From assembly GCA_028695735.1 (NCBI GenBank), contig JAQVIJ010000001.1, positions 299,081 through 363,080 on the forward strand: DNA of 64,000 bases, given 5' to 3'. Within the stretch, counting starts at the first letter, position 1. Every line of letters begins with the position of its first letter. Below, in pieces: positions 34,475 to 43,703 of this stretch. The translations under genes and the position numbers were made by a program. The notes under the pieces are model-generated. The model saw only the letters and a list, made by a program, of their open reading frames with translations. It was not told the origin of the DNA and ran no database searches. The DNA is from Deltaproteobacteria bacterium. GTDB lineage: Bacteria; Desulfobacterota; Dissulfuribacteria; Dissulfuribacterales; DYLC01.

Positions 34475-35427
34475 TATGGCAGATGAAACGCCCTTCCGTA
34501 AATACCCTGATACCCTGACCATGTCTCCTCATGGCCTTTCAGCTCCGACTTCAGGGCATCAAGATAGTTTATCTTGGCATCTATCTCGTCTATGAAATGC
34601 AGCACGAAGGCCTCTCTGGTCATGGGCAGTACAGGTGAGCCGTATTCGTAACGGCCGTGATGGCTGAGAATCAGGTGTTTTAGTGCCACAATGCAGGGCA
34701 CATGATGGTCCAGTCCGATTTTGGCTGCGGCCTCGTCTATCATGGAAACGGCTATATTCAGGTGCCCTACCAGTTTCCCTTCGTCGGTTCTGGAAAAGCC
34801 CGGCCTGCTGAAGTCATACTCCACAATCTTTCCCAGGTCATGCAAAATCACACCTGCAATCAGCAAATCCCGATTCAATACAGGATACAGTTTACAAAGC
34901 GCGGCTGCGGTTCTAACCATTTGAAGTGTGTGCACAAGAAGCCCGTGCAGATAGGCGTGGTGCATGCGTTTGGCACCGGGGGCAGTGCAGTAGGCATTCA
35001 CCAGGGCTTCATCGGAAAACAGACCTGAAAGCAGACCTGAAAGCACAGGATCCGAGATGCTTCCCATATAACCAGACATCTCCTGCCAGAGGGCATCCTC
35101 GTCCACTTGCGCCGCCGGCATGAAATCCGCCAGATTCACATCTCCCTCATCAACAGGCCTCACAGCCTTGACGGTCAGCTGCAAGGCGCCGTTATAGGGT
35201 TTGCAGAAGGCGTTTATGGCCACAAACCCGTCTTTTTTGCACTTACTATCCAGGGATACCGCATCATCCCATATCTTGGCCTCTATCTGGCCGGTTCTGT
35301 CGGCCAGGGTGAGGGACAGGTACGGCTTGCCGTCCCGCGTATTGGCCAGCTTTTTGGCTGCTATGTAAAAAACCCCCTCTACCGGCCTTTCTGCGTCTAT
35401 TTCTTCAACAAACATGCCTTTTACCAA
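34474..35427 (-). CDS. HD-domain 3'-5' exoribonuclease (YhaM family)
   Basis: The 317-residue protein has an N-terminal OB-type domain ('YLSLTLADRTGQIEAKIWD') and a C-terminal HD domain. The HD domain shows 'HHAYLHGLLVHTLQM', 'GVILHDLGKI' and 'LSHHGRYEYGSP', the metal-ligand sites of YhaM. The usual length of the family is about 310–320. YhaM-type enzymes trim RNA and single-stranded DNA. The gene is upstream of holB and ricT on the same strand, so RNA-processing genes cluster here. Confidence 0.88.
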   Translation of the reverse strand: MVKGMFVEEIDAERPVEGVFYIAAKKLANTRDGKPYLSLTLADRTGQIEAKIWDDAVSLDSKCKKDGFVAINAFCKPYNGALQLTVKAVRPVDEGDVNLADFMPAAQVDEDALWQEMSGYMGSISDPVLSGLLSGLFSDEALVNAYCTAPGAKRMHHAYLHGLLVHTLQMVRTAAALCKLYPVLNRDLLIAGVILHDLGKIVEYDFSRPGFSRTDEGKLVGHLNIAVSMIDEAAAKIGLDHHVPCIVALKHLILSHHGRYEYGSPVLPMTREAFVLHFIDEIDAKINYLDALKSELKGHEETWSGYQGIYGRAFHLP

Positions 35428-35451
35428 ATTCAGTCTCCTTGGGGATGCATA

Positions 35452-37143
35452 TCATCTCTCTCTCATCACCACTCTAAAGCCGATCTGATCCGTTTTTTCG
35501 TCAGGAGCGGCCCTGTGACGGTTCGCACAGCGGGTCTGCTGGGCATCGGAAAGCCATGAACCGCCCCGCAGCACCTTTTTACCTGATTTATCCTGACCGG
35601 CAAAGGGATTCAAGGTCTTGGGCTTGAGGGTCTTGTAAAATTCAGGATCATACCAGTCCTCACACCACTCCCAGACATTACCGTGCATGTCGTATATACC
35701 GAATTGATTCGGCTGGAACGACCCCACACGAGCAGTGGAGCTGTTCAGCCCCGCGGCACCGTCGGCTTTTGAACGCATGTTCGCCTGGCCGGCTGCAATG
35801 GACTGGCCGAAACTATAGGCCGTTGCCGCCCCGGCCCGGCAGGCATACTCCCATTCAGCCTCTGTGGGCAGACCCACAAGATACGCCTTTTCGAGGGCTG
35901 ACATCCTTTCCACAAAGGCCTTGGCATCCTGCCACGAGACATTCTCCACAGGAAAATCCGGGCCGTTTTTGAAGGATGACGGGTTGCTGTTCATGAGTTT
36001 CTGCCATTGGCCCTGTGTCACCTCAAATCTGCCCATCCAGAAGCCGTTTACACACACTTCCTGCGCAGGCCCTTCGTCCTGATCCCGTTTGAGTTCCGAG
36101 GCAGGACTGCCCATGGTGAAGCAGCCCTCGGGCACCCAGACAAACTCCATGCCTGTGACCGGTTCCTTTTCTATGGCACCCGGCCTGGGCAATGGTTTCA
36201 AATGGATATCCAGCTTTTTTGTCTCACCAGCAGAGACGGCAACCTCCTCAATGGCATTCCGCCAGCCCTTTTTACGCACCGTTATTCTATACCGTCCAGG
36301 GGATAGGTCTGTCTGCAACGGGGCATTGGCGACATAGCGATCATTCAGAAAGACCTGGGCCTCTCGCGGCTCTGTTTCTATCAGGAGCCGTGGCCTTTTG
36401 GGGTTGAGCGTTACAGTCAATTTCTTGCTCTGTCCCTTGGACAGGGATATTTTTGTGGCGTAATCTTCATAGGTTGCATCCTTCGCCACCAGAATCTCGT
36501 GTTCTCCGGGAGGGACCTGAATTGCAAGGGGCGTCTGACCTGCGGGTTTGCTGTCCACATAGACATCGGCCCCCGATGGATTTGATATAACCTCAAGCCC
36601 CTCCAGTTCCTTGACCAGTATGATGTGCAGTCTTTTTTCCTCTCCGCGAGCGAAATAAATGGTATTTTCATACTCTTCATAGCCGGCCAATGTGATTCTG
36701 AGTTTGTGGCTGCCAGCCTCTATGGTAGTCCAGTCCAAAGGGGTATTGCCCAGCAGTTGGTCGTTTAGATAGAGCATGGCCCCGGGCGGTTCAGTATCCA
36801 CATGCAGCGAGGCTTTCAGGGGCTTCAAGGTAAAGGAAAGCTCCTGATGTTCCGTACCCTGCACCTGAAGCTGTGTCTCCAAGGACTCATAGCCTACCTT
36901 TGTGATTCTAAGCTTATGCATACCACGGCTTACGCCCTTGAATTCATTGGGAGCAGTGATGATTTCTTTGCCATCCAAGTAACAATGGGCATCTGGAGGG
37001 TCTGTGGTGACTCGAATGGAGGCCTTGGGAGCACCCGGGCCAAACCAGTACCACCAGCCGAGAAACATGCCACAAATGCATAGGGCCACCAGCAGCGCCA
37101 TCCACAGAAGAGGACGGGCGCCGTAGATTCTAACCTCTCTCAT
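35452..37143 (-). CDS. Membrane-anchored PEGA repeats with formylglycine-generating-enzyme-like domain
   Basis: The 563-residue protein has one transmembrane helix (residues about 14–32). Four PEGA repeats follow, recognisable by 'TDPPDAHCYLDGKE', 'TEPPGAMLYLNDQ', 'SNPSGADVYVDSK' and 'TEPREAQVFLNDR'. From about residue 335 it has an FGE/SUMF1-type domain ('GCFTMGS', 'ENVSWQDAKAF', 'LPTEAEWEYACRAG', 'GNVWEWCEDWY', 'LRGGSW'). Near the end 'TRCANRHR' keeps only one of the two catalytic cysteines of true FGE. It may be a binding or signalling member rather than a formylglycine maker. It overlaps pdxA by 14 bp. Confidence 0.88.
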   Translation of the reverse strand: MREVRIYGARPLLWMALLVALCICGMFLGWWYWFGPGAPKASIRVTTDPPDAHCYLDGKEIITAPNEFKGVSRGMHKLRITKVGYESLETQLQVQGTEHQELSFTLKPLKASLHVDTEPPGAMLYLNDQLLGNTPLDWTTIEAGSHKLRITLAGYEEYENTIYFARGEEKRLHIILVKELEGLEVISNPSGADVYVDSKPAGQTPLAIQVPPGEHEILVAKDATYEDYATKISLSKGQSKKLTVTLNPKRPRLLIETEPREAQVFLNDRYVANAPLQTDLSPGRYRITVRKKGWRNAIEEVAVSAGETKKLDIHLKPLPRPGAIEKEPVTGMEFVWVPEGCFTMGSPASELKRDQDEGPAQEVCVNGFWMGRFEVTQGQWQKLMNSNPSSFKNGPDFPVENVSWQDAKAFVERMSALEKAYLVGLPTEAEWEYACRAGAATAYSFGQSIAAGQANMRSKADGAAGLNSSTARVGSFQPNQFGIYDMHGNVWEWCEDWYDPEFYKTLKPKTLNPFAGQDKSGKKVLRGGSWLSDAQQTRCANRHRAAPDEKTDQIGFRVVMRER

Positions 37144-38185
37144 AGATTTTCTCCTGCTCTCGACGCTTCCTGCGGTTGATGGCCATGGTAAACGCTATTT
37201 CTATGGCGGCATTCAGACTTGATTCGTCTGCTATACCCCTGCCCGCTATATCGTAAGCTGTGCCATGATCAACGGATGTGCGCACTATGGGCAGACCCAG
37301 GGTTACATTGACTCCATCCTTGAAATGCAGCAGCTTGAAGGGGATCAGTCCCTGATCGTGATACTGGCAGACCACGACATGGAATTCACCCTGAACAGCC
37401 CGATGAAAGACGGTGTCAGGCGGGTAGGGGCCCATGGCCTGAATGCCCTGCCTGACCGCCTCCGCAATGGCGGGCTTCAAAATCCGCTCCTCTTCATCCC
37501 CGAACATTCCGGATTCACCGGCATGGGGGTTGAGCGCAGCCACGGCAATACGGGGCGAATCTATGCCGAAATCCCGTTGTAATGCCTCATGCGTCAGGGA
37601 GATGACCTCCAGCACATTTTTTTGTGAAATTTGCGAAGCTACATTCCGCAATGCACAATGAATGGTGACCAGCACCACTCGAAGACTGGCGCCTGCCAGC
37701 ATCATGGCGAATCTCTTTGAGCCTGTATGTGCAGCCAGTATTTCTGTATGCCCCGGCGCATCTATTCCGGCCATGTGAAGCCCGACCTTGCTGATAGGAC
37801 AGGTCACTATGCCGGAAAAACCGTCTTTGTCACAGAGTTCCAGTGCCTTTTTCAGATAATCATAGGAGGCCTTGCCTGTCACGGCATCAGGCCGGCCCAC
37901 AGAAAAATCTCCTGCGGCGCCGTTGGATTCCAGATGTGTGACAGACAGGACCGCAACCTTGCCTCTGACCCTTTGACCACATCGCCCTTGCGCAACCCGC
38001 TCTATTCGAAGGGACAGGCCAAGGGATGCAGCGGCGGCCTCCAAAAGGCCGGCATCTCCGACTACGAGGATGTGATCAAGATATTTGGCACCAGCCCCGT
38101 TGGCCAGGGATTTCACCAGTATTTCAGGGCCGATACCGGCAGGACAGCCCATTGTTATGCAGATATCCGGTAAAATATCAGCCAT
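37130..38185 (-). CDS. pdxA: 4-hydroxythreonine-4-phosphate dehydrogenase
   Basis: The 351-residue protein has PdxA markers: 'ITMGCPAGIGPEI', 'VTCPISK', 'GHTEILAAHT', 'ALNPHAGE' and 'HDQGLIPFK'. The histidines of the last motifs bind the metal. It acts in the DXP-dependent route to pyridoxal phosphate. It starts 15 bp after pyrR. A supply of PLP fits the several aminotransferases in the window, but the genes are not linked to each other. Confidence 0.95.
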   Translation of the reverse strand: MADILPDICITMGCPAGIGPEILVKSLANGAGAKYLDHILVVGDAGLLEAAAASLGLSLRIERVAQGRCGQRVRGKVAVLSVTHLESNGAAGDFSVGRPDAVTGKASYDYLKKALELCDKDGFSGIVTCPISKVGLHMAGIDAPGHTEILAAHTGSKRFAMMLAGASLRVVLVTIHCALRNVASQISQKNVLEVISLTHEALQRDFGIDSPRIAVAALNPHAGESGMFGDEEERILKPAIAEAVRQGIQAMGPYPPDTVFHRAVQGEFHVVVCQYHDQGLIPFKLLHFKDGVNVTLGLPIVRTSVDHGTAYDIAGRGIADESSLNAAIEIAFTMAINRRKRREQEKIYERG

Positions 38186-38200
38186 TTGTCCGTCTGCCTG

Positions 38201-38743
38201 TCAGTCCGCCTTTGAGGCTATAAGTTCTAAAACCACCTCGTCCCTGCCGTCCAGCTCGTTCAGGAAGACGTTCACATGCTCGTCCTTGGCAGTGGCCACC
38301 ACAAGCCCTACATAATCCGGCTGAATGGGCAATTCCCTTCTTCCCCTGTCCACCAGGGCAGCCAGTTGAATCTTTCGGGGCCGTCCCAGGTCTGTAAGGG
38401 CGTCAAGGGCGGCCCGAATGGTACGACCTGTATAGATGACATCATCCACCAGCACCACGGTCTTGTCGTCCAGGGAAAAATCGATCTCGGTCTTTTTCAC
38501 AAGGGGGTGCTGGCTCAAACGGCTCCAGTCATCCCGATAAAGCGTGATGTCCAGAATGCCTATGCTGGGCCTGACGCCTTCTATGGCGGCCATTTTCTGG
38601 CAAAGCCTTTCGGCAAGGGGCACGCCGCCTGTGCGAATGCCGATGAGGGCTATGTTTTTGCAACCCCGGTTGTCTTCTATGATCTCATGGGCCATGCGCG
38701 TCAAGGCCCTTTCAATCTCTTTCATGTCCATTATAGTTTTCAT
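38201..38743 (-). CDS. pyrR: Bifunctional pyrimidine regulator / uracil phosphoribosyltransferase PyrR
   Basis: The protein is about 180 residues. The PRPP-binding loop is 'VVLVDDVIYTGRTIRAAL' and the family motif 'IGIRTGGVPLAERL' is present. PyrR can attenuate pyr operon transcription by binding RNA and can make UMP from uracil. The start is uncertain: the ATG at 38743, a TTG at 38755 with AGGA just upstream, or the ATG at 38728. No pyr genes are in the window. The gene is divergent from the EF-G paralogue. Confidence 0.92.
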   Translation of the reverse strand: MKTIMDMKEIERALTRMAHEIIEDNRGCKNIALIGIRTGGVPLAERLCQKMAAIEGVRPSIGILDITLYRDDWSRLSQHPLVKKTEIDFSLDDKTVVLVDDVIYTGRTIRAALDALTDLGRPRKIQLAALVDRGRRELPIQPDYVGLVVATAKDEHVNVFLNELDGRDEVVLELIASKAD

Positions 38744-38831
38744 GCCGTAACCCAATTTTCCTGTATTTGTATTGTATTGTTCATGAGTTTTTGTTAAATA
38801 AACAATTGATTATTTGTCAATGAGGATTTGC

Positions 38832-40874
38832 ATGGCTGGAGAAACAAGAATAAAAAATATTCGCAACATAGGCATAATCGCCCATATCGATGCAGGCAAG
38901 ACCACCCTTACCGAACGCATCCTGTTCTATACCGGAAAGACACACAAGATCGGTGAGGTGCACGACGGCCAGGCCACCATGGACTGGATGCCCGAGGAAC
39001 AGGAACGCGGAATCACCATCACCTCTGCGGTCACCACCTGCTACTGGCAGGGCAAGGAAATACACATCATCGATACCCCGGGTCATGTGGACTTCACTAT
39101 CGAGGTGGAGCGTTCCCTGCGCGTTCTGGACGGCGCCATCGGCGTGTTCTGCGCCGTAGGGGGCGTGGAGCCGCAGTCGGAGACGGTCTGGCGCCAAGCG
39201 GATAAGTACCGTGTACCCAAGATGGCCTTCATAAACAAGATGGACCGGCTCGGCGCAGATTTCGACGGCGTCATCACTCAGCTCAGAGAAAAATTGAACG
39301 CAAATCCATTAGTCATAACCATGCCCTGTGGAAGCGAGGACGCCTTTGAAGGCGTGTTCGACCTGATACGGAGGAAATTCATTCAGTGGAACGAAAACGA
39401 CCAGGGCGTCACATTCGAGGAACACGACATTCCAGCTGATTGGGAGGCACGCGTCAATGCAGGGCGAAATGCCTTGCTGGAGGCGGTTGCCGAGCTGAAT
39501 GACGGCATTATGGAGAAATATCTGGCTGAAGAACCCATAGAAGAGCAGGAGCTGCGCAGCGCCATTCGTGAGGCCTGTATCGGGCTCAAGGCCGTGCCGG
39601 TTTTTTGCGGTTCGGCCCTGAAAAACAAAGGGGTTCAGCCACTGCTGGACGGTGTGGCCGCATATCTGCCAAGTCCCCTGGACATCCCACCCATTGAAGC
39701 GGACAACCCGAATACAGGCGTGCCGGAAATTCGGGAGGCCCGCGACGACGCCCCATTTACAGCCCTTGCATTTAAGGTACAGATGGAAGAGGGCAGAAAA
39801 CTCACATACATACGCATCTATTCCGGCATTCTGAAGGTTGGAGTGGATGTGCTGAACCCGGTCAGAAACATCAGGGAAAAGATATCCCGTATCTTTCGTA
39901 TGCATGCCAACAGACGTGAGCGCATAGAAGAGGCCCGGGCGGGGGACATCGTGGCGGTCATGGGCCTCAAGGAGACCTCCACAGGCCACACCATCTGCGA
40001 TCCGGCCCATCCCATTCTGCTGGAACCCATAGATGCATACCAGCCGGTCATCTCCATAGCCATAGAGCCGAAGACCACCGCAGACCAGGATAAGGTGGAG
40101 CAGGCGATAAAAAAGCTGGCGGAGGAGGACCCGACCTTTCAAGTCAAGACAGACACCGATACAGGCCAGACCATCATCTCGGGCATGGGCGAGCTGCATC
40201 TGGATGTGCTCATTCACCGCCTGACAAGGGAATTCAATGCCCCTGTAAATGCAGGAAAACCTCAGGTAGTTTACAGGGAAACCATTCTGGCAGAGGCCGA
40301 GCATGAAGAGACCTTCGATCGCGAGATAGCCGGCAGCCGTCAATGGGCCCGCGTCACCGTGGGGGTCAAGCCCCGTGAGCGGGGCGCAGGCAATCTGGTC
40401 TCAACCCTGCTTCCGCCTGACACCCTGTCTCCGGCCATAGAACAGGCCCTGCATGAAATACTTGAGCAAGGGCTGGAAAGCGGTGTGGTGCAGGGTTATC
40501 CCATGCTGGATGTACATGCGATTCTCATGAATATAACCTTGCAGGAAGGTGCAGTCTCTGAAATAGCGCTGAAGGCCGCTTGCTCCCTGGCCCTTAGACA
40601 TGCCTGCGAAAAGGCGTCGCCGACCCTGCTTGAGCCGGTTATGCAAGTCGAAATACTGACACCCGACCAATATCTGGGCGAACTCATAGGCGATATGAAT
40701 TCAAGGGGTGGCAGGGTGGATTTCATAGAACCCAAGGGGAATACACAGATTATTCGGGCCATAGCCCCGCTTGCCCGTATGTTCGGATATTCCACGGCTA
40801 TTCGCTCCCTGAGCCAGGGCCGTGCCAGTTTCACCATGGTATTTTCTCACTATGAACCTGTAATGAACCGTTAA
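38832..40874 (+). CDS. fusA: Elongation factor G (fusA paralogue)
   Basis: The 680-residue protein has all five EF-G domains. G1 is 'AHIDAGKT', the effector region is '[10 protein letters not shown]', G3 is 'DTPGH' and G4 is 'NKMD'. Domain IV starts near 'VVYRETI'. The start at 38832 has a GAGG seven bases upstream; an earlier ATG at 38814 lacks one. There is no tuf, rpsG or rpsL beside it, so this may be a second copy with a specialised role such as recycling. The main fusA would be in the str operon elsewhere. This is inference. Confidence 0.88.
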   Translation: MAGETRIKNIRNIGIIAHIDAGKTTLTERILFYTGKTHKIGEVHDGQATMDWMPEEQERGITITSAVTTCYWQGKEIHIIDTPGHVDFTIEVERSLRVLDGAIGVFCAVGGVEPQSETVWRQADKYRVPKMAFINKMDRLGADFDGVITQLREKLNANPLVITMPCGSEDAFEGVFDLIRRKFIQWNENDQGVTFEEHDIPADWEARVNAGRNALLEAVAELNDGIMEKYLAEEPIEEQELRSAIREACIGLKAVPVFCGSALKNKGVQPLLDGVAAYLPSPLDIPPIEADNPNTGVPEIREARDDAPFTALAFKVQMEEGRKLTYIRIYSGILKVGVDVLNPVRNIREKISRIFRMHANRRERIEEARAGDIVAVMGLKETSTGHTICDPAHPILLEPIDAYQPVISIAIEPKTTADQDKVEQAIKKLAEEDPTFQVKTDTDTGQTIISGMGELHLDVLIHRLTREFNAPVNAGKPQVVYRETILAEAEHEETFDREIAGSRQWARVTVGVKPRERGAGNLVSTLLPPDTLSPAIEQALHEILEQGLESGVVQGYPMLDVHAILMNITLQEGAVSEIALKAACSLALRHACEKASPTLLEPVMQVEILTPDQYLGELIGDMNSRGGRVDFIEPKGNTQIIRAIAPLARMFGYSTAIRSLSQGRASFTMVFSHYEPVMNR

Positions 40875-40903
40875 CCGCTTTCATTTCAACCAGGAGGTAT
40901 GTC

Positions 40904-41392
40904 ATGCCAGTCAAAAAGTTCCGCATAGTAAAAGGGGAATGGTCAACGTTTCTAAAGGACTTCAACCGGCAGAACCAGTGCCGCATGTTCGATCTCATGG
41001 AGGGAGAGAATTCCAATGCCTCGGGCGCCGTTTTTCTGGGCATAGTCTATGAACCCAATGCAAACAAAATAGAGATATATGCCGGGGATGCAAACCCTGC
41101 TGAGCCAGGCCGTCTGGTGCACGCGGTGGAGTCCCCACGCGCCGTATATCTCGTAAGGGATGACGACCTGCCGGACCCCCTTGTGGGCCTGAATATTCAG
41201 GGCCCTCCGGGCAGCCCCATGGTTTCGCTGCAATTTCATGCAGTCAGCGCTCAGGATGTCATGACACAATGGACCACAGGTATCGCACACTCCCTCTACC
41301 TCATGCGCGACATGCGGGAAGGAGACGAGCTGCAAGACTGGTTTGAGGCTGAAAGGATTATCAAAAAGGCCCTCGAAGGATTTGTAGATTAA
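40904..41392 (+). CDS. Conserved-looking unknown upstream of the YcaO gene
   Basis: The 162-residue protein is not recognised. It is mixed alpha/beta with 'AVFLGIVYEPNANKIEIYAG', an acidic middle ('VRDDDLPDPLVGL') and a helical C-terminus ('AERIIKKALEGFVD'). A strong AGGAGG six to seven bases before the ATG shows it is translated. It ends 6 bp before the YcaO–TPR gene, so the pair is almost certainly one transcription unit. It has no leader-peptide features. It could be a substrate, partner or regulator of the YcaO enzyme. Confidence 0.6.
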   Translation: MPVKKFRIVKGEWSTFLKDFNRQNQCRMFDLMEGENSNASGAVFLGIVYEPNANKIEIYAGDANPAEPGRLVHAVESPRAVYLVRDDDLPDPLVGLNIQGPPGSPMVSLQFHAVSAQDVMTQWTTGIAHSLYLMRDMREGDELQDWFEAERIIKKALEGFVD

Positions 41393-41398
41393 TTACCA

Positions 41399-43144
41399 AT
41401 GAATATGTTTTTAACAGATATTACAAAGGATCGTTTCTCTGGTATCGACAAGACAGCTCCACCTGAAGACACTATCAAGCGTGCCTACAGGCTCTTTGCC
41501 TCCCTGGACAGGCCGGTTGTGCAAAAGGTGGAGCGCATCGACAAACACAGGCTTGGCATTCCGGTCTATATCAGCCGTTACACGCCGGAGGCCGCCAGGC
41601 TAACGCACACCCGCAAACAGATGGGCAAGGGCGCCACTCCAGCCCAGGCCGAGGCCAGCGCCATCATGGAGCTGGCCGAGAGATACAGCCTTTTCAGCTT
41701 TCATGAAACAGGCGAATACCTGGTAAAGGCGAATCTTTCCGATGATACAGCAACAATACCCTGTGAAGAACTCCTGCAATCCCTAAACTGGCATGCCGCC
41801 GCTCCTGCGGCTGCCGATACGGACAGGGAACTGTCGAACATCCGCTCCTTACTTGAAGTTTTTCCCATGCGATGGGTCAAGGCATTCAGGCCCGACAGAA
41901 ATTGTTTCTTTCATGTGCCATGGTCATGGTTCTGGCAGATAAATGAATACAACGGCTCCGCTGCCGGCAATTGCAGAGAGGAAGCCGCCATTCAGGCCAT
42001 CTGCGAGGTCGTAGAACGGCATGTGTGCGCTATCATAAGCAGAGAACGTCTGACCACTCCACTCATAGACGCCGCTTCGGTCAAGGACCCCACGGCCCGC
42101 GAACTGCTGGACAAATTTACCGCCAGGGGCATTCAAGTGGTACTGAAGGACTTCTCCCTGAATACCGGCATTCCAACCATCGGCGCCATTGCCTGGGACC
42201 CATCCACATATCCCAAAACAAGCGAGATAGTCTATACCGCCGGCACAGCCCCGCATCCCGAAAGGGCATTGATTCGCTGCCTGACGGAGGTAGCGCAACT
42301 GGCCGGGGATTTCGATACGGACGGCCGGTATGTGGAAAGCGGACTGCCCAAATTCGCCACTCATGAAGAAGCGGATTATGTACTTGAATTCAACAGAATC
42401 TGCTGTATGGATGAGCTGCCCGACATCTCATCCGACAATTTCAGGATCGAGATTGAAAATGCCTGCGCAAGCCTGCAACGCATCGGCATACCTGTTTATC
42501 TCGTGGACATCTCTCATGCAGGGCTTGGAATTCCTGCGGTCTATGCAATTTTGCCTGGCAATCACTTTCGGGAAAGGGCCTTTCAAATAGACCCCGCCTT
42601 TCATATGGCCCGACTCACAGCCCCCATGCCGCCTGAACAGGCCGTCGAATTGCTTTTACACCTGCAACGCCTGTACCCTGACCGCTATTTCATTCATTTT
42701 TACCTGGGCTATGCCAGAGAACGCCTGGACAGGCCTGAACTCGCCATTGAACACTATCGTGACGCCCTTGCATCAAACCCTGATCCCAACGAGCTGGCCA
42801 GTATTCACTGCCATATCGGTAATGCCCTGAAGGAGATGCAGCGCTTCGACGAAGCCATATCCGCATTGAATGAAGCAAGGGCGTTGAACGCTGACCTGAA
42901 AGAAGTCCATAACCTGCTGGGCTATTGTCATTACAAAAAAGGCGAGCATGCAGCGGCGGTGGAGGCATTTGAAAGGGCCATAGAACTGGATCCAACATCA
43001 GCTACTGACTACGCCAACATCGGCGTCAACCTCGCGGCCATGGGCATGAAGGCGCCTGCCGCCAGATGGCTGGAAATGGCCCTGGAACTGGAACCCGAAC
43101 TGCAATGGGCCAGAGAGAAGCTGAAAGCCCTTCAACAAGGATAG
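41399..43144 (+). CDS. YcaO-domain protein fused to C-terminal TPR repeats
   Basis: The 581-residue protein has a YcaO domain over residues about 60–400. 'GKGATPAQAEASAIMELAERYS' and 'GNCREEAAIQAICEVVERH' are the conserved helices that bind ATP and magnesium. From about residue 420 there are TPR units ('IHCHIGNALKEMQRFDEAISAL', 'VHNLLGYCHYKKGEHAAAVEAFERAIEL'). YcaO enzymes activate backbone amides with ATP to make azolines, thioamides or amidines. E. coli YcaO, which also has a C-terminal TPR-like part, is linked to RimO-dependent ribosomal protein modification. No cyclodehydratase partner, TfuA or precursor peptide is seen nearby. The neighbours are EF-G and an unknown gene. Confidence 0.85.
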   Translation: MNMFLTDITKDRFSGIDKTAPPEDTIKRAYRLFASLDRPVVQKVERIDKHRLGIPVYISRYTPEAARLTHTRKQMGKGATPAQAEASAIMELAERYSLFSFHETGEYLVKANLSDDTATIPCEELLQSLNWHAAAPAAADTDRELSNIRSLLEVFPMRWVKAFRPDRNCFFHVPWSWFWQINEYNGSAAGNCREEAAIQAICEVVERHVCAIISRERLTTPLIDAASVKDPTARELLDKFTARGIQVVLKDFSLNTGIPTIGAIAWDPSTYPKTSEIVYTAGTAPHPERALIRCLTEVAQLAGDFDTDGRYVESGLPKFATHEEADYVLEFNRICCMDELPDISSDNFRIEIENACASLQRIGIPVYLVDISHAGLGIPAVYAILPGNHFRERAFQIDPAFHMARLTAPMPPEQAVELLLHLQRLYPDRYFIHFYLGYARERLDRPELAIEHYRDALASNPDPNELASIHCHIGNALKEMQRFDEAISALNEARALNADLKEVHNLLGYCHYKKGEHAAAVEAFERAIELDPTSATDYANIGVNLAAMGMKAPAARWLEMALELEPELQWAREKLKALQQG

Positions 43145-43154
43145 GGTGACGGTC

Positions 43155-43580
43155 TCAAACCGTCTTGTTGATCAGAAGACCCTGCAGGGATGAATCCGAT
43201 GCACTCAAGCCGCTCAAAAGCTCGTTCACGGACACCTCTTCCAGCAGGGCGCCCGTCTCTTCATCGATAAATTCCACGCAAAGGAGGCGTTGATCCGCCT
43301 GCCACTTCCATCTCAACCCCACCTTTTTCTTCCATTTTTTGCTGGAACGCTGCTGCAGAACCCTTACCAGGGTCTGTAATTTCTGACGCAGCTGTTCATC
43401 ATAGACATTCGAGTGCAGCAACAGGAGCTCTCTATCGGCCCTTTCCATATTGGAGCGCAACTCGGATTTTCCGCTCTGCTCCACCGGCTTTATAACCTGA
43501 GGTAGCTTTCTGTCGGTCTTGATTGCCTGGGTTATGAGGACAGGCGTGACATTCAGTAAATCAATGCCTTTGGGATCCAT
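43155..43580 (-). CDS. FlaG-like protein
   Basis: The 141-residue protein is basic in the middle ('SSKKWKKKVGLRWKWQ') and ends in 'LLCVEFIDEETGALLEEVSVNELL'. This resembles the FlaG signature 'VIDKETGEVIRQIPPEE'. FlaG proteins are flagellar accessory factors of uncertain role. The match is short, so the call is tentative. It converges with the YcaO gene with a 10-bp gap; no flagellar genes are present. Confidence 0.5.
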   Translation of the reverse strand: MDPKGIDLLNVTPVLITQAIKTDRKLPQVIKPVEQSGKSELRSNMERADRELLLLHSNVYDEQLRQKLQTLVRVLQQRSSKKWKKKVGLRWKWQADQRLLCVEFIDEETGALLEEVSVNELLSGLSASDSSLQGLLINKTV

Positions 43581-43616
43581 GCATTATTTATCGCCATTTC
43601 ACGCAAAAAACTAAAA

Positions 43617-43652
43617 GGAACCTCGAAAAATTGCCTTTTCGCCTTTCATTGC
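43617..43652 (+). repeat. Repeat remnant between the FlaG-like and trmFO genes
   Basis: 'aggaacctcgaaaaattgcc' followed by 'ttttcgcc' matches the end of the 3380 repeat family. The rest of the gap 43581–43703 has no ORF. Confidence 0.6.
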
Positions 43653-43703
43653 GCCTTGTTGTCAAACAAAAAATCTAATTTTTTAATGTAAAGCGGTAAT
43701 GGT

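Noticed and set aside
39309-40343. 344-residue reading frame on the minus strand opposite the EF-G gene
   Set aside because: It lies wholly inside fusA on the other strand, has no recognisable domain, and is explained by fusA codon bias.
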